Positions 7,119 to 15,144 are shown, numbered from the stretch's first letter. The stretch: DNA of 48,188 bases from UBA10649 sp964597445 (GCA_964597445.1 CAZQXO010000014.1:1-48188), one strand, 5' to 3'. Translations and numbers: made by a program. Notes: generated by a model from the sequence alone, not told the origin.

Positions 7119-8059
7119 TCGTCCACCAGGCTGCGTCCGGTCAGGCGCAGGAACACGTCCTCGAGCGAGGCACGACGTACGAGTGCGGTGATCGGCATGT
7201 GCCCGCGCGAGACGATCTCCTGCAGGTCCGCCTCGCCGGTCGCGGTGTAGATGAGGATGCGGTCGGGGAGGAGCTCGACGCGATCGCCGATGTCCTGCAG
7301 CTGGGGGAGGACCTCGGTGTTGCGCTGGGCACCGAAGCGCACCTCGACCACCTCGCGGCTCGAGTACTGGCGGATCAGCTCGGCGGGTGAGCCCTGCGCG
7401 ACGATGCGGCCGGCATCCATGACCACGAGCCGCTCGCACAGCTGCTCGGCCTCGTCCATGTAGTGCGTGGTGAGCACCAGCGTCACACCGGTCTCGCGCA
7501 GCTGGTAGAGCCGGTCCCAGAGGATGTGCCGGGCCTGCGGATCCAGTCCGGTCGTGGGCTCGTCGAGCAGCAGCATGCTCGGGTCGTTGACCAGGCTGCG
7601 GGCGATCGTCAGTCGGCGCTTCATGCCGCCGCTGAGCGCCTCGACCCGCTCGTCGCGCTTGTCCTGCAGCTGGGCGAAGTCGAGCAGCTCCTCGATGCGC
7701 GGTCGCAGGTGGCTGCGGGAGAGCCCGAAGTAGCGGCCGTAGGTGAGGAGGTTCTCGCGGACGGTCAGCTCGGTGTCGAGGGTGTCCTGCTGGGGGACCA
7801 CGCCCAGGTGCGCCCGGATGACCGGGCCCTCGCGGGAGGGGTCGCGACCGAGGATCGTGAGGTCGCCCGAGGTGCGCTGCAGGGTGGCGCCGATCATCCG
7901 CATGGTGGTCGACTTGCCGGCCCCGTTGGCCCCGAGGATGCCGAAGGATTCTCCGGGCGCGACGTCGAGGTCGATGCCGTCGACGGCCAGCAGCTCCCCT
8001 GAGGAGGTGTCCGGGTAGGCCTTCGTGAGGGCACGGGCGTGGATCACCGGCACAGCCAA
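7115..8059 (-). CDS. ABC transporter ATP-binding protein, daunorubicin-resistance/NodI type
   Basis: A 314-residue ATPase that drives the two downstream permeases. Walker A GANGAGKST is at residues 43-51, the signature LSGGMKRR at 142-149, Walker B LLLDEP at 163-168, and the switch histidine follows in LTTHYMDEAEQL. The about 75-residue C-terminal extension ending in ASLEDVFLRLTGRSL is typical of the DrrA/NodI group. The first start in frame is TTG at 8059; a GTG two codons later (8053) is an alternative. A run of six G about 7 nt upstream of the TTG may act as the ribosome site, and it lies inside an inverted repeat (8067-8088). Confidence 0.9.
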   Translation of the reverse strand: MAVPVIHARALTKAYPDTSSGELLAVDGIDLDVAPGESFGILGANGAGKSTTMRMIGATLQRTSGDLTILGRDPSREGPVIRAHLGVVPQQDTLDTELTVRENLLTYGRYFGLSRSHLRPRIEELLDFAQLQDKRDERVEALSGGMKRRLTIARSLVNDPSMLLLDEPTTGLDPQARHILWDRLYQLRETGVTLVLTTHYMDEAEQLCERLVVMDAGRIVAQGSPAELIRQYSSREVVEVRFGAQRNTEVLPQLQDIGDRVELLPDRILIYTATGEADLQEIVSRGHMPITALVRRASLEDVFLRLTGRSLVDE

Positions 8060-8066
8060 CCACGGT

Positions 8067-8088
8067 CCCCCCGGGTGCCCGAGGGGGG
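8067..8088. promoter_or_regulatory. Inverted repeat over the ribosome site of the ABC exporter operon
   Basis: Six C (8067-8072) and six G (8083-8088) flank a 10-nt loop. On the minus strand the second arm is the G-rich stretch that would serve as the Shine-Dalgarno sequence of the ATPase gene starting at 8059. In mRNA the hairpin could hide that site. On the plus strand it is followed by TTT only, and no plus-strand gene precedes it, so a terminator role is unlikely. Confidence 0.4.
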
Positions 8089-8101
8089 TTTCGGGTCAGG
8101 G

Positions 8102-8131
8102 TTGACGACTGTCAGGGGTCGGGTCTACCGT
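8102..8131 (+). promoter_or_regulatory. Promoter of the SOS polymerase operon
   Basis: TTGACG at 8102-8107 and TACCGT at 8126-8131 are separated by 18 bp, a good match to a housekeeping sigma promoter. Initiation would fall about 8138, directly in front of the LexA box, so bound LexA would block transcription. This inference rests on consensus similarity and position. Confidence 0.6.
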
Positions 8132-8140
8132 TCCCCGTGT

Positions 8141-8156
8141 TCGAACAAGTGTTCGA
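8141..8156 (+). promoter_or_regulatory. LexA-binding SOS box
   Basis: The sequence is TCGAACAAGTGTTCGA, a perfect match to the actinobacterial/Gram-positive SOS box with arms TCGAAC and GTTCGA around 4 nt; one more T-A pair extends each side (8140-8157). It sits just downstream of the predicted -10 element and ahead of the DUF6504-HEPN-dnaE2-dinB genes, placing these damage-tolerance genes under LexA control. Confidence 0.9.
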
Positions 8157-8304
8157 ATGAGTGTGGATGAGTCGAGGGGAGTGACGGGAAGGTCCGGATT
8201 CGCGGCCGGTCTCCTGGATCCCCTCGCTCACCGACCTCCTCGGTCGCCGGGCCGCCTCGACCCCGGCTCGGCGACCGAGGATCGGCCGAGGCGGGGAGGT
8301 GCAC

Positions 8305-8619
8305 GTGGCCCGCCGCTATCGCGCCGAGCGGATCGACGTGGTCACGGAGGGTCGAGGGGCGCCGGCGGAGTTCCGCTGGCGGGGTCGACGGTACGTCGTG
8401 CAGGGCGTGCTCGTGAGCTGGGTCGAGGCGATGCCGTGGTGGCGAGGAGCGTTCCTCGCTGCCGGGGCGAGTGGCCAGTCATGCGTCTGGCGGGTCGAGG
8501 CGGCAGGTCGCGCCGGCGGTGCTCAGGCACCGGGGGTGTACGAGCTGCGTCGGGATCCTCCCCGCGGAGGCCCCGATCGCGGCGACGCCCACTGGTTCCT
8601 GGTGCGGGTCCTCGACTGA
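8305..8619 (+). CDS. DUF6504 family protein
   Basis: A 104-residue basic protein. YRAERIDVV, FRWRGRRYVVQGVL, the Trp-rich WWRGAF and a C-terminal VYELRRDPPRGGP with DAHWFLVRVLD match small actinobacterial proteins of this family, which are often encoded next to DNA polymerase IV or DnaE2 genes. The GTG at 8305 has GGAGG six bases upstream; a GTG at 8299 is too close to that site. It is the first gene after the SOS box. Its function is not known; a role in lesion bypass is suggested only by position. Confidence 0.75.
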   Translation: MARRYRAERIDVVTEGRGAPAEFRWRGRRYVVQGVLVSWVEAMPWWRGAFLAAGASGQSCVWRVEAAGRAGGAQAPGVYELRRDPPRGGPDRGDAHWFLVRVLD

Positions 8620-8631
8620 GGGCTCCCGTCT

Positions 8632-8669
8632 ATCCGGTCTGTCTCATCCGGTCTGTCTCATCCGGTCTG
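8632..8669 (+). repeat. 14-bp tandem repeat, 2.7 copies
   Basis: The unit ATCCGGTCTGTCTC occurs twice in full and once in part between the DUF6504 and HEPN genes. It lies just upstream of the GGGAGG ribosome site of the HEPN gene (8682-8687), so copy-number change would alter the length of the intergenic mRNA. Confidence 0.85.
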
Positions 8670-8692
8670 GTGTTCGTGTCTGGGAGGTTCCC

Positions 8693-9145
8693 GTGTCTGT
8701 CGTGCGCGCTCGTTCGTCTGTCTCCTCATCCCTGTCCCCGCTGCCCCGCTCGGCGGAGGAGCTGGTGGCCTCCGCACGTCGCAGCCTGACCGAGGCGAGC
8801 ATCGCGTCGACGGCGCACGAGCGCTACGCCGCCGCGCATCTGGGCGCCCTCCGTGCAGCAGCGGCGGTCCTCGCCGTGCGCGGCCGCCCGGCCGGCTCCC
8901 GCTCCCGGGTGATCAGCGTGTGGGTGCTGCTGCCGCGCTGCGCACCCGAACTGGGGGAGTGGGCCACCTTCTTCGCCGCCGGTGCGCGCAAGCGCGCCGC
9001 GGCGGAGGTGGGAGTCGCCTGCGTCTCGGTGCGCGAGGCGGACGATCTCGTGCGAGATGCCGGGACCTTCCTGTCCCAGGTGTGCGACCTGATCGGGATG
9101 CCCGACCAGGTGGCGATGGGCAGCACCCTGCTGCATGTCGGCTAG
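8693..9145 (+). CDS. SAV_6107-like HEPN-domain protein
   Basis: A 150-residue all-helical protein. The region from about residue 18 to 130 (LPRSAEELVASARRSLTEA, then ERYAAAHLGALRAAAAVLAV, the WVLLPRCAPELGEWA-type helix and a final EADDLVRDAGTFLSQV helix) matches the actinobacterial HEPN family seen beside dnaE2/dinB genes. HEPN domains are often RNases or nucleotide-binding scaffolds; Arg44 and His49 fit an Rx4H pattern, but this lies in an early helix and not where the catalytic motif of HEPN RNases normally is. The start is GTG at 8693 with GGGAGG 5 nt upstream. The stop precedes the dnaE2 start by 9 nt. Confidence 0.65.
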   Translation: MSVVRARSSVSSSLSPLPRSAEELVASARRSLTEASIASTAHERYAAAHLGALRAAAAVLAVRGRPAGSRSRVISVWVLLPRCAPELGEWATFFAAGARKRAAAEVGVACVSVREADDLVRDAGTFLSQVCDLIGMPDQVAMGSTLLHVG

Positions 9146-9154
9146 TGCGTCGCT

Positions 9155-12100
9155 GTGTCACCGCCTCCACCGTTCGCCCATCTGCAGGTGGCGTCGGCCT
9201 TCTCGATGAAGTACGGCGCGGCCCAGCCGCAGGCGCTCGTGCAGCGTGCCGCCGAGTTGGGCCAGTCGATCATCGGCCTGACCGATCGCGATGGCCTGTA
9301 CGGCGCTGTGCGCTGGGCCCTGGCCTGTCGCGCCGCCGGCATCCATCCGGTCATCGGGGTCGACCTCGCCGTCGAGGAGACCACGGTCGATCCCCGCGAG
9401 GGTGCGCGCCGTCCCTCCCGGCGCACCCCGGCCCACGGCGGTCGCTGGATCGGGGATCCGCACCCGCGCGTGCTGTTCCTCGCCTCCGGGGCGCAGGGAT
9501 GGTCCTCGTTGTGTCGACTCGTCTCGGCCGCGCATCACGTCCCGCACCCGGATGCACGCGGCGAGCGTGTCCCACCGCAGGTGACCTGGGCTGACCTGCG
9601 CGCGCATCACGAGGGCCTCGTCGCCCTGCTGCCCGCCGACTCCGAGGTGGGTCGGCTCATCGCCTCGCAGCGGACCCACCGTGCTGCGGGTGCGGTTCGT
9701 CCCTGGCGGGCGATCTTCGACCGCCGGCTCGGACTGGCGGTCGCCTCCCACCGCCGTCCGGGCCGGCATCTGCACTCCACCTCGACGGCTGCGGCGATGC
9801 TGGGCTGGGCGCGGCAGGAGCGGCTCCCGGCGGTGCTCACCAACGCCGTTCGGTACCTCGACCCCGGCGACTCCCGCGTCGCGGACGTGCTCGACTCCGC
9901 ACGACGCCTGGTCCCCCTGGACTCCCGGCACATCGAGCCGGACTCGGGCGAGGCCTTCCTGAAGGATGACCGGCAGATGGCGGCGATCGCCTCGGAGATC
10001 ACCGCGCTGGCGGGGGAGCGCGGTCCCCGCCGCCTGCTCGACGACACCCGTCGGCTCGCGGAGTTCTGCGTCCTCGATCCGCAGGTGCATCTCGGGCTCG
10101 GCGAGGTGTTCGTCCCCGAGCTCGACGTCCTCCTCGGCGAGCCGGTCGCGCCGACCGAGGCCGACGCCCGGGCCACGGCGGTGCTGCGCACCCGCTGTGA
10201 GGAGGCGATCCCCCGTCGCTACGCCGTTGCTGCGGATCGACGTGAGGCGCACCGCCGGCTCGACGAGGAGATGCGCACCATCACGCACCTGCAGTTCGCC
10301 GGCTACTTCCTCACGGTCGCGGAGGTCGTCGACATGATCCGCGAGCGCGGGATCCGGGTCGCCGCACGCGGCTCAGGCGCGGGCAGCCTGGTCAACCACC
10401 TGCTCGGCATCTCCGGTGTGGATCCCCTCGCGCAGGGGCTGCTCATGGAGCGCTTCCTGTCGCCGCTGCGCCGTGCCCTCCCGGACATCGACATCGACGT
10501 GGAGTCGGCGCGGCGCGAGGAGATCTACCGGATGATCTTCGATCGGTTCGGTGTCGAGCGCACGGCTGCCGTCTCGATGATGGAGACGTACCGCGTCCGT
10601 CACGCCGTCCGCGATGTCGGGAACGCCCTCGGCATGCCCGCCGCCGACATCGATGCCTTCGCGATGTCCTTCCCGCACATCCGGGCCCGTGATGCGCGCA
10701 ATGCGCTGGCGGATCTTCCGGAGCTGCGCCGGTCGAGCTTCGGTCAACTGGCCGCTGCCGGTCGGCTCGACACCTTCCTCGACCTGGTGGAGCGGCTCGA
10801 CGGCCTGCCTCGTCACATCGCCCTGCATCCGTGCGGGATCGTGCTGTCCGACACGACCCTGCTGGATCGCACGCCGGTCGAGGGCAGTTCCGCCGGCTTC
10901 CCGATGAGTCACTTCGACAAGGACGACGTCGAGGAGATGGGCCTGCTGAAGCTCGATGTCCTCGGTGTGCGGATGCAGTCCGCGATGGCGCACGCGGTCG
11001 CCGAGGTCGCCCGGGTCGGCGGGGAGACCATCGACCTCGATGCGCAGTCGCGCGACGATGCGCAGACCTTCGCGCTGATCCAGTCCACGCGCACCCTCGG
11101 CTGCTTCCAGATCGAGTCGCCCGGCCAGCGTGAGCTGATCGGCAAGTTCGCCCCGGAGACCTTCGGCGACCTCATCATCGACATCTCGCTGTTCCGCCCC
11201 GGGCCGGTGAAGTCCGACATGATCACCCCCTTCCTGCGCGCTCGGCAGGGCTGGAGCGAGCCCAGCTACCTGCATGACGACCTCCGCCCGGCCCTCGCGG
11301 AGACGTACGGGGTCGTCGTCTTCCACGAGCAGGTGCTGCGCATCGTCGCGACGATGACCGGCTGCTCGCTGGCCGAGGCCGACGAGACCCGACGTGCCCT
11401 CGGATCACCGCAGGGGCAGGACGACATTCGCGCCTGGTTCTATCCGACGGCCCTGCGGCGCGGCTACGAGCTCGCGGTGGTCGAGCGGGTCTGGGATGTC
11501 CTGCGGGCGTTCGCATCCTTCGGCTTCTGCAAGGCCCATGCCGCTGCCTTCGCGCTGCCCACCTACCAGTCGGCGTGGCTGAAGGCCCATCATCCGGCCG
11601 CCTTCTTCGCCGGCATCCTCACCCACGACCCGGGGATGTATCCCAAGCGGCTCATCCTCGACGACGCCCGCAACCACGGTGTGCATGTGCTCGGCCTGGA
11701 CATCAACCACTCCGAGGACGTCTACCGGGTGGAGCGGATCGACGACGGTGGGTGGGGCATTCGCATCCCGCTCACCGACGTCACGGGCATCAGCGAGGGT
11801 GAGGTCGCCGGCATCCTCGCGGGCCGGCCCTACGCCTCGCTGTCGGATGCCTGGCAGCGCGGCGGACTCTCCCGGCCGACGGCCGAGCGCCTGATCGTGG
11901 CGGGGGCCTTCGACGGGATCCACCGACTCGACATCCCCGTGCAGGTGCGCGCCCGCGGCCGGCTCACCCGTCGCGACCTCCTCCTGCAGGTCGCCGATCT
12001 CGAGCGCTGGACCCGGCGCGGGCGCGGGCGCCGGTCCGGCCCGATGTCCGGTGCCCAGTCCGGTGCCCAGCTCGATCTCGGTCTCGACATCATGCCCACG

Positions 12101-12751
12101 CAGTCCTCCGGGCTTCCGGAGATGACGTCCGCGGAGCGGGTCCAGGCGGAGCTGGAGGTCCTCGGCATGGACGTCAGCCGGCACGTCGTCGACTTCCACA
12201 TGCCGATGCTCGAGGAGCTGCGGGAGTCCGGGATGCGGCTCGTGCGCGCGCGCGACCTCCTGCGGCAGCGATCGCGCAGCGAGGTGTTCGTCGCCGGGGT
12301 CAAGGTGGCGGTCCAGACTCCTCCGGTGCGCAGCGGTCGACGCGTCATCTTCCTCACCCTGGATGACTCCACCGGCCCGCTCGACGCGGCGTTCTTCGAG
12401 GACGTCCAGGGTCCGTATGCCAGCACGGTGTTCTCCTCCTGGCTCATGCTCGTGCGGGGTGAGCTGCGGCGCACCGGCCCGCGGGGGGTCTCGATGCGGG
12501 CCACCGGCTGCTGGGAGCTCGCGCAGGTGCGCGAGTGCTGGCAGGAGGGCGGGGTCGCCGCGGTCGCCGACCTCGTCGGCGGAAGCCCCGAGCCGGAGGA
12601 GGACGCCCCGACGCGACGCCGGGTGCTCGTGCACTCCAGCGGCTTCCGGCAGTCTCCCTATGCCGACGTCACGCCGGCGGGTGCGACGCGCCCGGTTCCG
12701 GCATCCGCGCTGTGGCACGCCAGTCCGGGCAGCAGCGGGAGAATGGCGTGA
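9155..12751 (+). CDS. dnaE2: Error-prone DNA polymerase III alpha-like subunit DnaE2
   Basis: A 1198-residue C-family polymerase of the DnaE2 type, which copies damaged templates during SOS mutagenesis. The PHP domain is N-terminal (HLQVASAFSMKYGAAQPQAL); its first metal motif, normally HxH, reads HLQVAS and is degenerate. The palm has PDIDIDV at residues 443-449, with Asp444 and Asp446 fitting the catalytic pair. FRPGPVKSDMITPFLRAR and FGFCKAHAAAFALPTYQSAW are conserved C-family blocks, and an OB-fold-like region (VFVAGVKVAVQTPPVR onwards) closes the protein. Start is GTG at 9155, 9 nt after the HEPN stop. The gene has no ImuA'/ImuB neighbours; instead dinB follows. Confidence 0.93.
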   Translation: MSPPPPFAHLQVASAFSMKYGAAQPQALVQRAAELGQSIIGLTDRDGLYGAVRWALACRAAGIHPVIGVDLAVEETTVDPREGARRPSRRTPAHGGRWIGDPHPRVLFLASGAQGWSSLCRLVSAAHHVPHPDARGERVPPQVTWADLRAHHEGLVALLPADSEVGRLIASQRTHRAAGAVRPWRAIFDRRLGLAVASHRRPGRHLHSTSTAAAMLGWARQERLPAVLTNAVRYLDPGDSRVADVLDSARRLVPLDSRHIEPDSGEAFLKDDRQMAAIASEITALAGERGPRRLLDDTRRLAEFCVLDPQVHLGLGEVFVPELDVLLGEPVAPTEADARATAVLRTRCEEAIPRRYAVAADRREAHRRLDEEMRTITHLQFAGYFLTVAEVVDMIRERGIRVAARGSGAGSLVNHLLGISGVDPLAQGLLMERFLSPLRRALPDIDIDVESARREEIYRMIFDRFGVERTAAVSMMETYRVRHAVRDVGNALGMPAADIDAFAMSFPHIRARDARNALADLPELRRSSFGQLAAAGRLDTFLDLVERLDGLPRHIALHPCGIVLSDTTLLDRTPVEGSSAGFPMSHFDKDDVEEMGLLKLDVLGVRMQSAMAHAVAEVARVGGETIDLDAQSRDDAQTFALIQSTRTLGCFQIESPGQRELIGKFAPETFGDLIIDISLFRPGPVKSDMITPFLRARQGWSEPSYLHDDLRPALAETYGVVVFHEQVLRIVATMTGCSLAEADETRRALGSPQGQDDIRAWFYPTALRRGYELAVVERVWDVLRAFASFGFCKAHAAAFALPTYQSAWLKAHHPAAFFAGILTHDPGMYPKRLILDDARNHGVHVLGLDINHSEDVYRVERIDDGGWGIRIPLTDVTGISEGEVAGILAGRPYASLSDAWQRGGLSRPTAERLIVAGAFDGIHRLDIPVQVRARGRLTRRDLLLQVADLERWTRRGRGRRSGPMSGAQSGAQLDLGLDIMPTQSSGLPEMTSAERVQAELEVLGMDVSRHVVDFHMPMLEELRESGMRLVRARDLLRQRSRSEVFVAGVKVAVQTPPVRSGRRVIFLTLDDSTGPLDAAFFEDVQGPYASTVFSSWLMLVRGELRRTGPRGVSMRATGCWELAQVRECWQEGGVAAVADLVGGSPEPEEDAPTRRRVLVHSSGFRQSPYADVTPAGATRPVPASALWHASPGSSGRMA

Positions 12752-12767
12752 TGACCGGGAGAGCGCG

Positions 12768-13997
12768 ATGAGCCGCAGTCAGGTGCGGCGTCCCACCGGT
12801 CACGTCGCCTTCGGCGACGACGATGCCGGCTGCACGATCCTGCACGTCGACATGGACGCCTTCTACGCGTCCGTCTCCCTGCGCGACCGGCCCGACCTGC
12901 ACGGAACCCCGGTCATCGTCGGCGGGGGTGGCACGCGCGGGGTCGTGCTGTCGGCCACCTATGAGGCCCGTGCCCTGGGCGTGCATTCGGCGATGCCGAT
13001 GTCGCGTGCCCGACGCCTCGCTCCGCAGGCCACCGTCATCGAGCCCGATCACCGCCAGTACGCGGAGGTCAGCCGCAATGTCATGGCCCTGTTCTCCTCG
13101 ATCACCCCGATCGTCGAGCCGCTCAGCCTCGACGAGGCCTTCCTCGACGTCTCCGGCGCGCTCCGTCGCCTCGGTCCGCCCACGCGCATCGCCGAGCTGA
13201 TCCGCGCTCGGGTCGAGGACGAGCAGCAGGTCACCTGCTCGGTCGGCGTGGCCAGCACCAAGTTCGTCGCGAAGCTCGCGTCGACGCGGGCCAAGCCCGA
13301 CGGTCTCCTGCTCGTCCCGATCGATCGCGTCATCGACTTCCTGCACCCGCTGCCGGTGGGTGCCCTGTGGGGCGTCGGGGAGAAGACGGAGGAGCACCTC
13401 GTCCGGCTGGGGCTGCGCACCGTCGGGGATATCGCGCACACGCCGGTCAGCACCCTCGAGCGGGCCCTCGGTCCTGCGACGGGCCACCACCTGCACGAGC
13501 TCTCGTGGGGTCGCGATCCGCGCCCGGTGCGCCCGGACGAACGAGAGAAGAGCCTGGGCAACGAGGAGACCTTCGCCCACGACATCGACGACCCGGAGGT
13601 CATCCACGCGCACCTGCTGCGCCTGGCCGACCAGGTCGCTGGCCGACTCCGCCGCTCCGGTCAGGTCGGCCGCACGGTCGCCATCAAGGTGCGGTTCTCC
13701 GACTTCACCACCCTGACCCGCTCGCGCACCCTGTCCCGGCCGACTGACGTCGGCCGGGAGATCTACGACACCGCCCGTCATCTCTATGACGCGCTCGGCC
13801 TCGAGCGGGTCCGGATCCGACTGGTCGGCGTGCGGATGGAGGGGCTGGCCGCGGTAGAGGAGGCCCCCCGTCAGCTGCTCCTGGACGAGCCGGACGACGG
13901 CCGGCGGGAGGCCGAGGTGGCCATCGACACCCTGCGGGACCGCTTCGGTGCCGATGCCGTCCGACCGGCCCGGCTGCTGGGGTCTCCGGAGGGGTGA
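12768..13997 (+). CDS. dinB: DNA polymerase IV (Y family)
   Basis: A 409-residue Y-family translesion polymerase. The catalytic acids are present: Asp28 in ILHVDMDAFYASV and Asp122/Glu123 in SLDEAFLDV. The steric region ATYEARALGVHSAMPMSRAR, the thumb helix-hairpin-helix (LWGVGEKTEEHLVRLGLRTV) and the little finger (KSLGNEETF onwards) follow in order. QLLLDE near residue 370 may be the beta-clamp-binding motif. Intact catalysis separates it from ImuB, the inactive clamp adaptor usually paired with DnaE2. ATG at 12768 is 16 nt after the dnaE2 stop, so the gene belongs to the SOS operon. Confidence 0.93.
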   Translation: MSRSQVRRPTGHVAFGDDDAGCTILHVDMDAFYASVSLRDRPDLHGTPVIVGGGGTRGVVLSATYEARALGVHSAMPMSRARRLAPQATVIEPDHRQYAEVSRNVMALFSSITPIVEPLSLDEAFLDVSGALRRLGPPTRIAELIRARVEDEQQVTCSVGVASTKFVAKLASTRAKPDGLLLVPIDRVIDFLHPLPVGALWGVGEKTEEHLVRLGLRTVGDIAHTPVSTLERALGPATGHHLHELSWGRDPRPVRPDEREKSLGNEETFAHDIDDPEVIHAHLLRLADQVAGRLRRSGQVGRTVAIKVRFSDFTTLTRSRTLSRPTDVGREIYDTARHLYDALGLERVRIRLVGVRMEGLAAVEEAPRQLLLDEPDDGRREAEVAIDTLRDRFGADAVRPARLLGSPEG

Positions 13998-14081
13998 TCG
14001 GTCTCAGATCGGGCACGAATCGGGAACATCGGGGGCACGGGTTTCGCTCCGGGGAGAACGTGCCTATCCTTGGGTTGAGCA

Positions 14082-14099
14082 GGCCGAGGAGTCTCGGCC
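14082..14099 (+). promoter_or_regulatory. Leader hairpin before the DUF3040 gene
   Basis: GGCCGAG (14082-14088) and CTCGGCC (14093-14099) form a perfect 7-bp stem with a GAGT loop. It ends 2 nt before the GAAAGGGG ribosome site of the gene at 14114. A TATCCT at 14064-14069 could be the -10 element, which would put the hairpin at the very 5' end of the mRNA, where it could stabilise the transcript or affect initiation. It is not followed by a T run. Confidence 0.5.
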
Positions 14100-14113
14100 A
14101 GAAAGGGGTTCTC

Positions 14114-14518
14114 ATGCCGCTCTCCGAGCATGAGCAGCGTCTGCTGGAGCAGATGGAGAAGGCCCTTTATGCCGAGGATCCGAAGTTCGCGACCAGCCTG
14201 CGCTCCGCCCGCTCCGGCCGCGCCTCGCGTGGGCGCGCCGCCCTGGGTGTGCTGGCCATGCTCGGGGGCATGGGCCTGCTCCTCGCCGGCGTCGCCACCA
14301 CGGTCATCGCTCTGGGTGTCTTCGGCTTCGTCGTGATGCTCATCGGCTGCGTCATCGTCTACTCCGCCTTCCAGTCCCGCGGGGCCGTCGCCGAGGGTGC
14401 GGCGGAGGAGGGCGCTGCCCCGGCCGGGGGCACCGCGCCGCCGCCGCCGTCGTCCGGTCCGGGCTTCATGGACCGCATGGAGGATCGCTGGCGCAAGCGC
14501 CACGAGGACGGCCAGTAG
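14114..14518 (+). CDS. DUF3040 domain membrane protein
   Basis: A 134-residue protein that begins with MPLSEHEQRLLEQMEKAL, the hallmark of DUF3040, a short actinobacterial family. A helical cytoplasmic N-terminus (YAEDPKFATSLRSAR) is followed by two membrane helices (AALGVLAMLGGMGLLLAGV and VIALGVFGFVVMLIGCVIV) and a Gly/Ala/Pro-rich tail ending in charged residues. Length is typical. ATG at 14114 has GAAAGGGG upstream. The function is unknown. The gene follows dinB after 116 bp and has its own probable promoter. Confidence 0.85.
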   Translation: MPLSEHEQRLLEQMEKALYAEDPKFATSLRSARSGRASRGRAALGVLAMLGGMGLLLAGVATTVIALGVFGFVVMLIGCVIVYSAFQSRGAVAEGAAEEGAAPAGGTAPPPPSSGPGFMDRMEDRWRKRHEDGQ

Positions 14519-14588
14519 TCCGTCCCCGAACGGGCGCCTGCCGGCACCCGCAGCAGCACCACCCCACCCGCTCGGGCAGGATGCCTCC

Positions 14589-15137
14589 ATGAGTGATGAC
14601 ACCTCCGGCACCGTGATCCCCGCCCAGCTCGGCCGCTTCTTCGAGGACTTCGAGGTCGGCACGACCTACCAGCACCCCTTTGGCCGCACGATCAGCGAGG
14701 CGGACTCCACGTGGTTCACGCTCCTGACCTGCAACACGAACCAGAACCACTTCAACGCCGACCTGGCGCAGTCGAACCCGATCACGCAGGGCCGCATCAT
14801 CGTCAACTCCGGCCTCACCGTCGCACTGGTCCTCGGCCTCTCCGTCATCGACATGAGCCAGAACGCGGTCGCCAACCTCGGATGGACCGACATCAAGCTC
14901 ACCCACCCCGTGTACATCGGCGACACCATCTACGCGGAGAGCATCTGTCTCGACAAGCGGGAGAGCTCGTCGCGACCGGAGATGGGGATCATCCGCATGA
15001 AGACCCGGGGCCTGAACCAGGACGGCGACGAGATCGTCTCGTGGTTCCGCTCGGTCATGATCCCCAAGCGCACCAGCGGCATCGGGCAGGACTACTTCCC
15101 GACAGCCAAGACCGGTCCCATGCAGGTCGAGGGCTGA
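14589..15137 (+). CDS. MaoC-family dehydratase
   Basis: A 182-residue hot-dog-fold protein. The block HPFGRTISEADSTWFTLL and the hydratase motif TNQNHFNAD, with GRIIVNSGLTVALVLGL and the C-terminal LTHPVYIGDTIYAES, match MaoC-like hydratases of the mesaconyl-CoA/enoyl-CoA hydratase group. These add water to CoA thioester double bonds. Length is normal for the short single-domain form. No other acyl-CoA genes are nearby, so the pathway cannot be told. It starts at ATG 14589; the next gene begins 7 nt after its stop. Confidence 0.85.
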   Translation: MSDDTSGTVIPAQLGRFFEDFEVGTTYQHPFGRTISEADSTWFTLLTCNTNQNHFNADLAQSNPITQGRIIVNSGLTVALVLGLSVIDMSQNAVANLGWTDIKLTHPVYIGDTIYAESICLDKRESSSRPEMGIIRMKTRGLNQDGDEIVSWFRSVMIPKRTSGIGQDYFPTAKTGPMQVEG

Positions 15138-15144
15138 TCCTGTC

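Noticed and set aside
8157..8789. Long open frame of 210 codons starting in the SOS box region
   Set aside because: Its product is Arg/Pro/Gly-rich like random high-GC frames, and it overlaps the well-supported DUF6504 gene in another frame.
12768..13997. ImuB instead of DinB
   Set aside because: Both catalytic sites (DMD near residue 28-30 and DE at 122-123) are intact, and the length and order fit Pol IV.
13994..14113. Extension of the DUF3040 gene upstream to 13994
   Set aside because: The added residues would be unlike the family, whose hallmark PLSEHEQRLLE starts at the ATG at 14114 with a good ribosome site.
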